Part shown: piece by piece, positions 31,018 through 38,297 of the stretch
How positions within the stretch are numbered: the first letter of the stretch is position 1
How the letters are laid out: every line of letters begins with the position of its first letter
From: SLRI01 sp964393275
Lineage (GTDB): Bacteria; Pseudomonadota; Alphaproteobacteria; Geminicoccales; Geminicoccaceae
Reading direction: 5' to 3'
Assembly: GCA_964393275.1 (NCBI GenBank)
Contig: CAYMTA010000009.1
Location: 54,807-118,806 of the forward strand
Length of the DNA stretch: 64,000 bases
Position numbers and translations under genes: made by a program
Notes under the pieces: model-generated
Databases searched by the model: none
What the model was told of the DNA's origin: nothing
The model's input: only the letters and a program-made list of their open reading frames with translations

Positions 31018-31685
31018 CCGACCGGCTGGAGATGCTCGGGCCAGCGGCCGACGAGACCCCGGGCGAGACCACTCCCGAGGTGCGGATCGTCCAGAGCCGC
31101 GACGCCTATCGGGGCTTCTTCCGCTTCGAGGTCGTCGATTTGGTGCATCGCCGCTTCGACGGTGCGATGAGCCCGACCATCAGGCGCGAGATCCTGCACA
31201 TTCCACAGGCGGCTGTGGTCCTGCCCTATGATCCCGTCACCGACAGCGTCGTGCTGATCGAGCAGTTCCGCGCCGGCTGCATGCGCCATCCGACCGGCGC
31301 CTGGCTGCTCGAGGTGGTGGCGGGCCTCGTCGGGCCCGGCGAGAGCGCCGCCGAGACGGCCTTGCGCGAGCTCGTCGAGGAGGCGGGGCTCGAGGCCCGA
31401 AGGCTCGAGCAGATCGCGACATATGTCGCATCGCCAGGAGCGGTGACGGAGCGCAGCAGCGTGTTCATCGCGGAGGTCGATGCCGGCCGTGCCGGCGGCG
31501 TGCACGGCGTGCCGGACGAGGCGGAGGACATCAAGAGCCACGTCGTTCCGCTGCCGACCGCCCTCGATTGGGTCGAGAGCGGCCGCATTCTCGCCGTCAA
31601 TGCCGTGATTCCGCTCCGCTGGCTGCAGGTGCACCATGCGGATGTGCGTCGCCGCTGGCTTGCGGAGCCGGCGAAAAACGCCTAG
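31014..31685 (+). CDS. Nudix hydrolase, ADP-ribose pyrophosphatase type
   Basis: 223 residues from TTG at 31014, whose last two bases overlap the previous stop (TTGA); ATG at 31032 is an alternative. The Nudix box is complete: GLVGPGESAAETALRELVEE AGL, following G-x5-E-x7-R-E-x-x-E-E-x-G. The N-terminal strands (FFRFEVVDLVHRRFDGAMSP) and RQAAVVLPYD-like segment HIPQAAVVLPYDPVTDSVVL fit the NudF/ADP-ribose pyrophosphatase group, which hydrolyses ADP-ribose to AMP and ribose 5-phosphate. Conserved Pro-Gly-x-x-x-E (SPGAVTERSSVFIAEV) supports this. Substrate range cannot be fixed from sequence alone. Confidence 0.92.
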   Translation: MTDRLEMLGPAADETPGETTPEVRIVQSRDAYRGFFRFEVVDLVHRRFDGAMSPTIRREILHIPQAAVVLPYDPVTDSVVLIEQFRAGCMRHPTGAWLLEVVAGLVGPGESAAETALRELVEEAGLEARRLEQIATYVASPGAVTERSSVFIAEVDAGRAGGVHGVPDEAEDIKSHVVPLPTALDWVESGRILAVNAVIPLRWLQVHHADVRRRWLAEPAKNA

Positions 31686-31724
31686 CTCCAAGGCATTCTC
31701 CAGGCGACCGCACGGATAACCGCC

Positions 31725-32012
31725 ATGCAGGCACGGATCTATCGACCAGCCAAGACCGCGATCCAGTCGGGTCGACGCAAGACCAAGGAGTGGCTCGTCG
31801 AGTTCGAGCCACGCTCGCGCGTCGAGGCCGACAGGCTGATCGGCTGGAACGGCTCGGACGACACCGCCCGGCAGGTTCAGTTGCGCTTCCCCACCAAAGA
31901 AGCCGCGATCGCCTATTGCCGGCGCGAGAACCTCACCTTCCAGGTCTTCGAGCCACACACCCGAGTGGTCGTCCCCAAGTCCTACGCCGAGAACTTCATC
32001 CGCCGGAGCTGA
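31725..32012 (+). CDS. Complex I accessory subunit, NDUFS4-like (ETC complex I subunit)
   Basis: 95 residues. Sequence features are ARIYRPAKTAIQSGRRKTKE, WLVEFEPRSRVEADRLIGWN, LRFPTKEAAIAYCRRENLTF and the end VVVPKSYAENFIRR, the pattern of alphaproteobacterial and mitochondrial NDUFS4/AQDQ 18-kDa subunits. It binds the peripheral arm of NADH:quinone oxidoreductase and stabilises the NADH module. As usual in Alphaproteobacteria it lies apart from the nuo operon. This gene is the best taxonomic clue in the window. Confidence 0.92.
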   Translation: MQARIYRPAKTAIQSGRRKTKEWLVEFEPRSRVEADRLIGWNGSDDTARQVQLRFPTKEAAIAYCRRENLTFQVFEPHTRVVVPKSYAENFIRRS

Positions 32013-32070
32013 GCGCCGCTGCCGGCCATGCGTTCCCCCATTCCGTCGGCCCTGCTATAGCCGAACGGAG

Positions 32071-32147
32071 GCGCCCTTAGCTCAGCTGGATAGAGCAGCT
32101 GCCTTCTAAGCAGCAGGTCGCAGGTTCGAGTCCTGCAGGGCGCGCCA
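32071..32147 (+). tRNA. tRNA-Arg (TCT anticodon)
   Basis: A 77-base cloverleaf with encoded CCA. The acceptor arms are GCGCCCT (32071-32077) and AGGGCGC; D-loop region AGCTCAGCTGGATAGAGC; anticodon stem-loop CTGCCTTCTAAGCAG with TCT at the anticodon position and A at 37; T-arm GCAGGTTCGAGTCCTGC. It stands alone between the NDUFS4-like gene and the Crp/Fnr regulator. Confidence 0.97.
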
Positions 32148-32176
32148 TCTCCAGGGGTCGCCTGGCGCGCCGCGCG

Positions 32177-32965
32177 CTAGCCTTTCGGTGCGCAGGCCGA
32201 AGTCCGTCCGCCGGGCTGCATTCGCGCCGCGCCGTCACCGCTGCAAAAACGTTGCAGCGCTGCGATATTGGCGACCTCCACCTGGTTGCCCTGCGCGCGC
32301 ACGCCGATCGACTTGAGACGCGACAGGCATCGGGAGAAGGTCTCGGGTTGCATGCCGAGGGCCCCGGCGATGAGCTGCTTGTCGAGCGGCAGCTCGAAGG
32401 CGGTTGCTGCCGTGTCCTCCGGGCAGAGCTGCAGGAGGAAGCGGCCGAGGCGCTCGGTCGACGAGCTCGACGTGCGCTGCTCGATCTGCTCGACCAGCCG
32501 GCGCAACTGGCGCGACATCGACGCCAGGATGTTGAGCGCCAGGGCCGGGTCGGACAAGAGCCGGCGGCGGAACGACTGGGCGGTGACGACCAGCAGCCGC
32601 GCGTCGGCGATGACCGTCGCCGTGACCGGGAAGTCGGCGCAGTCGAACATCGCCGCCTCGGCGAAGGATTCGCCGCGGTTGATCAGGCTGATGACGCTCT
32701 GGTGACCGTTGGCGCTCACCCGGTGCAGCATCACGCAACCGTCGAGCACGACGTAGAAGCGCGAGGCGGCCTCACCTTGGTAGAAGAGCACGGTGCGGCG
32801 CGAGGCGGCGACGACGCTGGCCTCGCCGATGATCTCGGCCCGCCTCGCCGGCGCCAGATCGGCGAACATCGGCAGCCGGGCGAGGCGCGCCGCATCTGTC
32901 GGGCCGAGCTCGCGCGACGGTGGCGAGGCGCCCTGACCCGCGGCTGGTCGACACGCCTGCGCCAT
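32177..32965 (-). CDS. Crp/Fnr-family regulator of denitrification (Dnr/Nnr type)
   Basis: 262 residues from ATG at 32965, preceded by GGGGGAGG. An N-terminal cyclic-nucleotide-like sensor domain (RLPMFADLAPARRAEIIGEA, TVLFYQGEAASRFYVVLDG, LINRGESFAEAAMFDCADFP) leads to a long dimer helix and a C-terminal winged helix (GRFLLQLCPEDT, LPLDKQLIAGALGMQPETFS, RCLSRLKSIGV). It has no FNR-type N-terminal cysteine cluster, so it is probably the heme-using NO sensor type (Dnr/Nnr). It sits head to head with the NO operon across a TTGAC-N4-GTCAA palindrome, the sequence such proteins bind. It is the likely master regulator of the 33-56 kb island. Confidence 0.9.
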   Translation of the reverse strand: MAQACRPAAGQGASPPSRELGPTDAARLARLPMFADLAPARRAEIIGEASVVAASRRTVLFYQGEAASRFYVVLDGCVMLHRVSANGHQSVISLINRGESFAEAAMFDCADFPVTATVIADARLLVVTAQSFRRRLLSDPALALNILASMSRQLRRLVEQIEQRTSSSSTERLGRFLLQLCPEDTAATAFELPLDKQLIAGALGMQPETFSRCLSRLKSIGVRAQGNQVEVANIAALQRFCSGDGAARMQPGGRTSACAPKG

Positions 32966-33036
32966 GACCTCCCCCCATGTGCCGACCGGTCGTGCCCAGG
33001 GGGCGGACAAGAACCGGCGGTCCGCCGATGCTTGCC

Positions 33037-33064
33037 CACATCCTTGACCACGGTCAAGGATGTG
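33037..33064. promoter_or_regulatory. Dnr/Nnr box 1 (28-bp perfect palindrome)
   Basis: CACATCCTTGAC-CACG-GTCAAGGATGTG is a perfect 12-bp inverted repeat. Its core TTGAC-N4-GTCAA (33044-33057) fits the Dnr/Nnr operator, an Fnr-type half-site pair. It lies between the regulator (start 32965, leftwards) and the small membrane protein at 33135, so it may serve both directions, including autoregulation. Confidence 0.75.
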
Positions 33065-33134
33065 CGCCCGCTTTGCCCGCTTACTCGGGCTTCGCCATCG
33101 AGGCCCGTTGCGGCCGGGCATCCGGGAGGGGCGC

Positions 33135-33317
33135 ATGGAAATCGTTCTCTTCACCGCCGTCGCCGCGCTGCTCTATCTCGCGGCCGACAGGCTCCTCGTC
33201 CTCATCGAGCGGCGGCGGGGCGGCCCCTTGGCGAACCGCTCGGTTGTCTTCTTCCTCCTGCTTCTCGGGCTGGCGCTGCCGGCCTTCGCGTTGATCCGGT
33301 CGTTGCTGGGCACTTGA
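33135..33317 (+). CDS. Small two-helix membrane protein of the NO island
   Basis: 60 residues from ATG at 33135, preceded by GGGAGGGG. Two hydrophobic segments (VLFTAVAALLYLAADRLLVL and SVVFFLLLLGLALPAFALI) flank a short basic loop (ERRRGGPLANR). It begins about 80 bases after Dnr box 1, so it is probably under that operator and is the first gene of the NO-related operon. No known family; it could be an accessory subunit of the heme-copper enzyme or a membrane-assembly factor. Confidence 0.65.
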   Translation: MEIVLFTAVAALLYLAADRLLVLIERRRGGPLANRSVVFFLLLLGLALPAFALIRSLLGT

Positions 33318-33389
33318 CCGGGTCGATGCGAACGACTGAGATAGCCGATAATCGTGTCGCGATCCGTCCGTGCATGAAAGGGAGAGATC

Positions 33390-33902
33390 ATGAAAACGCG
33401 TCAGTGGCGTGACAATTCGCTGCAATCGCCGAAGGGCGCTTCAAATCCGGTGCTGGCGCTGGCGCTCGTGGGCGGCCTCGCGGCCATGGCGCCGACCTCG
33501 CCGGCGCTTGCCGGCGAGGCCGTCGGCCCCCTGTTGCCGCCGAACGTGCGCGCCATGCTGCTCGAGGAGATGGCGGCGGTGCTCGGCGCCACCCAGATGA
33601 TCCTCGACGCCCTGGTGCGCGGCGAGGACGCCACCGTGGCCGAGGAGGCACAGGCGATCCACGACAGCTTCATTCTCGAGCAGCAGATGACGGATGCGGA
33701 TATGCAGGCCCTGCTGGCCGCCGCTCCGCCGGAATTTGTCGAGCTCGACGGTGCCTTCCACCAGCTGGCCGCCGACCTTGCCGAAGCCGCCCGCGCGGGC
33801 GAGCAGGCCCGCCAGCGCGGGCTGTTCGGGGAGATGGTCGAGGCCTGCGCCGTCTGCCACGCGCGCTTCGCGGCCAACCTCTTTCCGGGCTTCACCCAAT
33901 GA
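33390..33902 (+). CDS. Cytochrome c'-like exported monoheme protein
   Basis: 170 residues with a signal region (ALALVGGLAAMAPTSPA, cut near LAG-EAV) and one heme-binding motif CAVCH at 153-157, near the C-terminus, within a mostly helical protein. A C-terminal CxxCH on a four-helix bundle is the layout of cytochrome c' and c-prime-like proteins, which bind NO. Helices include PPNVRAMLLEEMAAVLGATQ and LDGAFHQLAADLAEAARAG. The context (a Dnr-type regulator before it, a candidate NO reductase after it) supports a role in periplasmic NO binding or electron transfer. It differs from classical cytochrome c' in sequence, so the fold assignment is moderate. Confidence 0.75.
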   Translation: MKTRQWRDNSLQSPKGASNPVLALALVGGLAAMAPTSPALAGEAVGPLLPPNVRAMLLEEMAAVLGATQMILDALVRGEDATVAEEAQAIHDSFILEQQMTDADMQALLAAAPPEFVELDGAFHQLAADLAEAARAGEQARQRGLFGEMVEACAVCHARFAANLFPGFTQ

Positions 33903-33957
33903 CCTCGCCCGAGATGTGTCCGGGCCTCGGCATCACATCGCGTGCGCTCGCCGCCAC

Positions 33958-33971
33958 TTGACTGCGGTCAA
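33958..33971. promoter_or_regulatory. Dnr/Nnr box 2 (TTGAC-N4-GTCAA)
   Basis: CTTGACTGCGGTCAAG contains the same half-sites as box 1. It lies about 105 bases before the small membrane subunit gene (34076) and would place the Cu_A heme-copper operon under the NO/anaerobic regulator. Confidence 0.75.
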
Positions 33972-34075
33972 GGACAGCGCCGCCGGCGCGGCCCTAGCGT
34001 TGATCATCAGTCTATCCACGCACGTCGGCAGAGCAACGCCTGCTGGCGGTCGTGACCGGAGAGGGGAGCTCGGTC

Positions 34076-34243
34076 TTGGCACACCAAGGGACGGAAGAGG
34101 ATCAAGGGGGACGGCCGCACGTCATGCAGCGGCTGCTCGACAACCCGTTCCTCCTGGTTTTCATCGGCGTCACCATGCCGACGGTTCTCTACCTGATCTG
34201 GGGGGTCATGGAGATCACCCAGATTCCCCTCTCTCCGTCCTAG
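34076..34243 (+). CDS. Small single-helix membrane subunit of the heme-copper operon
   Basis: About 55 residues from TTG at 34076, chosen because GAGAGGGGAG is six bases upstream; ATG at 34124 would give 39 residues. It has one membrane segment (LLVFIGVTMPTVLYLIWGVM) and ends EITQIPLSPS. It is the first gene after box 2 and lies about 40 bases before the Cu_A subunit gene. Small single-helix subunits accompany several heme-copper enzymes, so it may be one; sequence alone does not say. Confidence 0.7.
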   Translation: MAHQGTEEDQGGRPHVMQRLLDNPFLLVFIGVTMPTVLYLIWGVMEITQIPLSPS

Positions 34244-34284
34244 CACGCCGTCCCGGCCCCCCTTCAAAGACCTAGGAGATCGCC

Positions 34285-34866
34285 ATGGCGCTCCTGCCGC
34301 CGAAGAACCGCCTCTGGTGGAACGAGCCGCTGCATCGCATGGAGATCGTCTGGATCGCCATCGCCTTTCTCTGGGGCGTCGCGATGTTCTGCACCATGAT
34401 CTGGTGGCACATCTACGGCCATCAGAACCTCTCCAACGAGTCCTACCGGATCCTGCCCGACGTCTATGCCGAGCGGGTGGACGCCATGATCGACGAATAC
34501 GAGGTCGGCGAGGACGAGTTCGGCATGCCGATCGTCCGACCGCCGGTCGGCTCCGACGTCTATTTGCAGGCTCGCTTGTGGGACTGGTCGCCGATCCTCG
34601 AGCTGGTCGAGGGCGAGACCTACCGCCTGCACATCTCCTCGATCGACTGGCAGCACGGCTTCTCGCTGCAGCCGACCAACATCAACCTGCAGGTCCATCC
34701 CGGCTACGAGATGGTGGTGACGCTGACCCCCAACGCATCGGGTGACTTCGGCATCGTCTGCAACGAATTCTGCGGCATCGGCCATCACCTGATGACCGGC
34801 CGGATCAAGGTCCTCGACCGAGAGGCGGCCAAGGCCGCCGGCATGCAACTGGCGGCGGGAGAGTAG
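34285..34866 (+). CDS. Cu_A-containing subunit II of a heme-copper reductase
   Basis: 193 residues, ATG preceded by AGGAG. One N-terminal membrane helix (IVWIAIAFLWGVAMFCTMIW), then a cupredoxin domain. The Cu_A ligands are present: His124 in DWQHGFSL, then Cys159, Cys163, His167 and Met170 in VCNEFCGIGHHLM, with Glu161 in place. Cu_A takes electrons from a soluble cytochrome or cupredoxin and passes them to the hemes of subunit I. Classical cNOR uses NorC, a cytochrome c, instead. Its pairing with the following subunit I is that of the Cu_A-type NO reductase families. Confidence 0.93.
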   Translation: MALLPPKNRLWWNEPLHRMEIVWIAIAFLWGVAMFCTMIWWHIYGHQNLSNESYRILPDVYAERVDAMIDEYEVGEDEFGMPIVRPPVGSDVYLQARLWDWSPILELVEGETYRLHISSIDWQHGFSLQPTNINLQVHPGYEMVVTLTPNASGDFGIVCNEFCGIGHHLMTGRIKVLDREAAKAAGMQLAAGE

Positions 34867-34868
34867 TC

Positions 34869-36587
34869 ATGGCGAGCATTGCGATCCCGGGACGCCAGGT
34901 GGCGGAAGAGCTCTTTCGCACCTGCCCCGACACTGGCCTCAAGGTGCACGCCAAGGCCGAGACGCTGATCCGCGTCAACGTCCTGACCGCGGTCGCCTTT
35001 CTCGCCGTGGGCGGGCTTTTCGGCCTCATGGTGGCCCTCACCCGCTGGCCGGTGATCCACCTCCTGCCAGCCGAGTGGTTCTACCTGGTCCTGACCGCGC
35101 ACGGTGCCGCCGTGCTGCTCTTCTGGATCATGTTCTTCGAGGTGGCGATCTTCTACTTCACCTCGGCCGTCGTTCTGAACTCCCGATTGGCGACGCCCAT
35201 GATGGCCTGGGTCGCCTATTTCATGATGCTGATCGGCGCCATCATCGCCACCGTCGCGGTGCTGCAGGGCAACTCCACGGTGATGTTCACCTCCTACCCG
35301 CCCCTGATGGCGGCCCCGCACTTCTATCTCGGCCTGATCCTCTTCGCGGTCGGCACGCTGATCACCTGCTTCATCTTCCTCGGCACGCTGGTCGTCGCCA
35401 AGGACGAGGGGACCTACGAGGGCTCGATCCCGCTCGCCGCCTTCGGCGGGCTCACCGGTGCGATCATCATGATCTTCACTCTGGCCTCGGGTGCCATCAT
35501 CCTGGTCCCGACCTTCCTCTGGTCGCTCGGCATCATCGGCACCATCGATCCGCTGACCTACAAGCTCGTCTGGTGGGGCCTCGGCCATTCCTCGCAGCAG
35601 GTGAACGTCACCCTGCACGTGGTCGTCTGGTACACCATCGCCGCCCTCCTCCTGGGGGCCCGGCCGCTCTCGGAGAAGGTCAGCCGGTTCGCCTTCCTGC
35701 TCTACATCTTCTTCCTGCAGCTCGCCTCGGCCCACCACCTCCTGGTCGAGCCGGGCCTGAGCTCGTCCTGGAAGATCTTCAACACCAGCTACGCCATGTA
35801 CCTGGCGGTCCTGGGCTCGATGATCCACGGCATGAGCGTGCCGGGCGCCGTCGAGGCGGCGCAGCGCCGGCTCGGCCACACCAAGGGCATCTTCGGCTGG
35901 CTCAGGGACGCGCCCTGGGGCAACCCGGCCTTCTCCGGCATGTTCCTCTCGCTCGTCATGTTCGGCTTCTTGGGCGGCATCAGCGGCGTCATCCTCGGCA
36001 CCGAGCAGATTAACATCCTGATGCACAACACCCTCTACGTGCCGGGTCACTTCCACGCCACCGTGGTCTGCGGCACCACGCTCGCCTTCATGGCCGTCAC
36101 CTACCTCCTGATCCCGATCTTCTTCCAGCGTGACCTCGTCTTCCCCCGGATGGCGAAGTGGCAGCCTTATGTCTTCGGCGCCGGGGCCGCCGGCATCTCG
36201 CTCTTCATGATGGGCGCCGGCACGCTCGGCGTGGCCAGGCGGCATTGGGACATCACCTTCACGGACGCGCTCATCACCTTCGACTACCCGGCCACCGCCT
36301 TCCTCATGCTCGGCCTGAACGGCCTCTCGGCCCTGGTCGCGGCGACCGGCGGCGTGATGTACGTCCTCGTCGTCTTCGGCTCGGTTTTCTGGGGCAAGCG
36401 GCGGACCGCGGCGGATGCCTTGTCGAACCCCATCGCCCCGGGTGCCGAGGCCCTCAGGACCTACGGCAGCGAGGGAACGCTGAAGCTGCCGGGCACCCTC
36501 GTGCTGATCACGGTCTTCTTCATCGCCTTCGCCCTCTACTACTTCATCAACTGGCGCTTCCTGGCGGGCATCTGGGGCATGAGCTGA
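34869..36587 (+). CDS. Heme-copper subunit I lacking the active-site Tyr; candidate Cu_A-type NO reductase
   Basis: 572 residues, about 14 membrane helices, two bases after subunit II. Metal-site residues are in place: low-spin heme His78 (LTAHGAAVLLFW), Cu_B/Fe_B-site His240 (WWGLGHSSQQVN) and His289-His290 (ASAHHLLVEP), and heme ligands His394 and His396 (YVPGHFHATVV). In oxygen reductases of the A family the His240 helix reads H-P-E-V-Y with the Tyr cross-linked to His; here it reads H-S-S-Q-Q, so position 244 is Gln and the Tyr is absent. Glu91 and Glu294 are polar residues near the site. This argues for NO rather than O2 reduction, as in eNOR/sNOR/gNOR-like groups of the heme-copper superfamily. 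The exact subgroup needs a phylogeny. Context (Dnr box, nirS island) agrees. Confidence 0.85.
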   Translation: MASIAIPGRQVAEELFRTCPDTGLKVHAKAETLIRVNVLTAVAFLAVGGLFGLMVALTRWPVIHLLPAEWFYLVLTAHGAAVLLFWIMFFEVAIFYFTSAVVLNSRLATPMMAWVAYFMMLIGAIIATVAVLQGNSTVMFTSYPPLMAAPHFYLGLILFAVGTLITCFIFLGTLVVAKDEGTYEGSIPLAAFGGLTGAIIMIFTLASGAIILVPTFLWSLGIIGTIDPLTYKLVWWGLGHSSQQVNVTLHVVVWYTIAALLLGARPLSEKVSRFAFLLYIFFLQLASAHHLLVEPGLSSSWKIFNTSYAMYLAVLGSMIHGMSVPGAVEAAQRRLGHTKGIFGWLRDAPWGNPAFSGMFLSLVMFGFLGGISGVILGTEQINILMHNTLYVPGHFHATVVCGTTLAFMAVTYLLIPIFFQRDLVFPRMAKWQPYVFGAGAAGISLFMMGAGTLGVARRHWDITFTDALITFDYPATAFLMLGLNGLSALVAATGGVMYVLVVFGSVFWGKRRTAADALSNPIAPGAEALRTYGSEGTLKLPGTLVLITVFFIAFALYYFINWRFLAGIWGMS

Positions 36588-36593
36588 GCCGAC

Positions 36594-37469
36594 ATGCGTC
36601 CGACCCAGCCACTCGTCCAACACATCGTCTCGGTCTTCAAGCTCCGGATCGCCGTCGTCATCGCCTTGAGCGCCCTGGCGGGCGTGGCGGTGACGCCCGG
36701 AGCACCTCTCTCGCCGGCCCAGATCACAGTGCTGACCTTGGCGGTGCTGCTCTCCTCGGGTGCCGCGGGCGCCTTCAACCAGCTCTTCGAGCGCGATCTC
36801 GACGCCCGCATGATGCGCACCCGACGACGGCCATTCGCCAGCGGCGAATGGCGGGGCGGCCCCGCCTGGTGGGCGCTCATCGTCGCCATCCTGGCGCTCG
36901 GCGTGAGCATGGCGGCCGTTGTCCTCAACGTCACCACCGCCGTGCTCCTCTTCCTCGGCGCCTTCACCTACGGCGTCGTCTACACGGTCTGGCTCAAGCG
37001 CCGCACGGTCTGGAACATCGTCATCGGCGGCCTCGCCGGCAGCTTCGCGGTCCTCGCCGGTGCCGCGGCCGTCGATCCGGCCATGAGCGCGGCACCCCTC
37101 GTCCTCGCCGTCGTGCTCTTCCTCTGGACGCCACCACATTTCTGGTCCCTGGCGCTCATGGCCAAGGACGACTACGCCGCCAACGGCGTGCCGATGCTGC
37201 CGGCGGTCAAGGGCGACGCCTTCACCGCCTGGGCGATCCTCCTCCATGCCGTGGCCCTCGCGGTGCTCGCGGTGGTGCCCTTCTTCCTCGGCATGGGCTG
37301 GATCTACCTCCTGGCCGCGGTCGTCGGCGGCGCGTATTTCGTCAAGACCAGCGTCGCCCTGGTGCTGCGGCCGAGCCGCGCCGCCGCCTTCGCCAACTTC
37401 AAGAGCTCGCTCCTGCAGCTTTCGCTCCTCCTGTTCGGCGCCATGGGCGATGCGGCGCTCCTGGGCTAG
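36594..37469 (+). CDS. cyoE: Protoheme IX farnesyltransferase (heme O synthase)
   Basis: 291 residues, seven to nine membrane helices. The prenyltransferase motif is FNQLFERDLDARMMRTRRRP, with the two Asp residues that bind the farnesyl-diphosphate Mg ions. The second loop region reads DDYAANGVPMLPAVKG, as in CyoE/CtaB. It makes heme O from heme B. Its presence in the operon suggests that subunit I may use heme O or a heme A derived from it, whereas classical NO reductases use heme B; that is an inference. It starts 6 bases after subunit I and overlaps the next gene by 20 bases. Confidence 0.93.
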   Translation: MRPTQPLVQHIVSVFKLRIAVVIALSALAGVAVTPGAPLSPAQITVLTLAVLLSSGAAGAFNQLFERDLDARMMRTRRRPFASGEWRGGPAWWALIVAILALGVSMAAVVLNVTTAVLLFLGAFTYGVVYTVWLKRRTVWNIVIGGLAGSFAVLAGAAAVDPAMSAAPLVLAVVLFLWTPPHFWSLALMAKDDYAANGVPMLPAVKGDAFTAWAILLHAVALAVLAVVPFFLGMGWIYLLAAVVGGAYFVKTSVALVLRPSRAAAFANFKSSLLQLSLLLFGAMGDAALLG

Positions 37470-38286
37470 GGGGCGTCTGCTCGGCGCCCTCCTCTGCTTC
37501 TTGCCTGCGTTCCCGGCCGTCGCCGAGGATGCGCCCAATCCCTTCGACGAGCGCGCCGCCCTTGCCTACAGCCAGGCCGCCATTGGCCGCGCCGTCTCCG
37601 ACCACACCTTCCTGGACAGCGCCCGCCAGCCGGTGAATCTCGCCGATTATCGCGGCAAGCCGCTGATCTTGAACCTTGTCTTCACCGCCTGCTCGACGAC
37701 CTGCCCGATCATCGTCCAGTCGCTGCATCGCGGCGTGCGGATCGCCAACGGCGCCCTCGGTCCCGACGCCTTCTCCGTCGTCACCATCGGCTTCGACACC
37801 GATCGCGACACGCCCGAGCAGATGCGCGCCTTTGCCGCCGATCAGGGCGTGCGGATGCCGAACTGGACCTTCCTCAGCGCCGACAAGGCCACCATCGACG
37901 CCCTTTCGGCCGAGGTCGGCTTCATCTACTTCCCCTCGCCGCGCGGCTTCGACCACCTGACGACCACCACCATCCTCGACGCCGATGGCACGGTCTTCCG
38001 CCACGTCTATGGCGACCTCTTCGAGCCGCCAGCGGTGGTCGAGCCCTTGAAGGACCTCGTCTGGAGCCGCTTCAGCCCGATCACGGACCTCGAGGGCGTG
38101 TGGAATCGGGTCCGGCTGCTCTGCACCCTTTACGATCCGAAGAACGACCGCTACCGCTTCGATTACGGAATTTTCTTCGGCATCTTCGCCGGCATCCTTT
38201 GCCTCGGCGGCATCGCCGTTGTCCTGGTGCGCGCCTGGCTCACCACGCGGCGGCGACCGGACGTGGCCTTGCCGGCGCGGCGGTAG
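37450..38286 (+). CDS. SCO1/SenC family copper chaperone with C-terminal anchor
   Basis: 278 residues from ATG at 37450, overlapping the end of cyoE. A signal sequence (LLGALLCFLPAFPAVAE) opens it. The thioredoxin fold has the copper motif CSTTCP (Cys81, Cys85) and the conserved His in FRHVYGDLFE. The last 40 residues add a membrane helix (YGIFFGIFAGILCLGGIAVV), which common Sco proteins lack at that end. Sco proteins insert copper into Cu_A. Genes for Cu_A subunit II and a second Sco lie in the same operon, so this one probably matures the Cu_A site. Confidence 0.9.
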   Translation: MRRSWARGRLLGALLCFLPAFPAVAEDAPNPFDERAALAYSQAAIGRAVSDHTFLDSARQPVNLADYRGKPLILNLVFTACSTTCPIIVQSLHRGVRIANGALGPDAFSVVTIGFDTDRDTPEQMRAFAADQGVRMPNWTFLSADKATIDALSAEVGFIYFPSPRGFDHLTTTTILDADGTVFRHVYGDLFEPPAVVEPLKDLVWSRFSPITDLEGVWNRVRLLCTLYDPKNDRYRFDYGIFFGIFAGILCLGGIAVVLVRAWLTTRRRPDVALPARR

Positions 38287-38297
38287 CGGGAATCGGC

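Noticed and set aside
34869..36587. Assignment as a cytochrome c oxidase subunit I (coxA)
   Set aside because: The H-P-E-V-Y tyrosine is missing (HSSQQ) and no subunit III is present; context is denitrification. Left as a candidate NO reductase.
34785..37538. 917-residue minus-strand open frame opposite the heme-copper operon
   Set aside because: A Glu/Asp/Arg/His-rich antisense artefact of the membrane protein codons; no domains.
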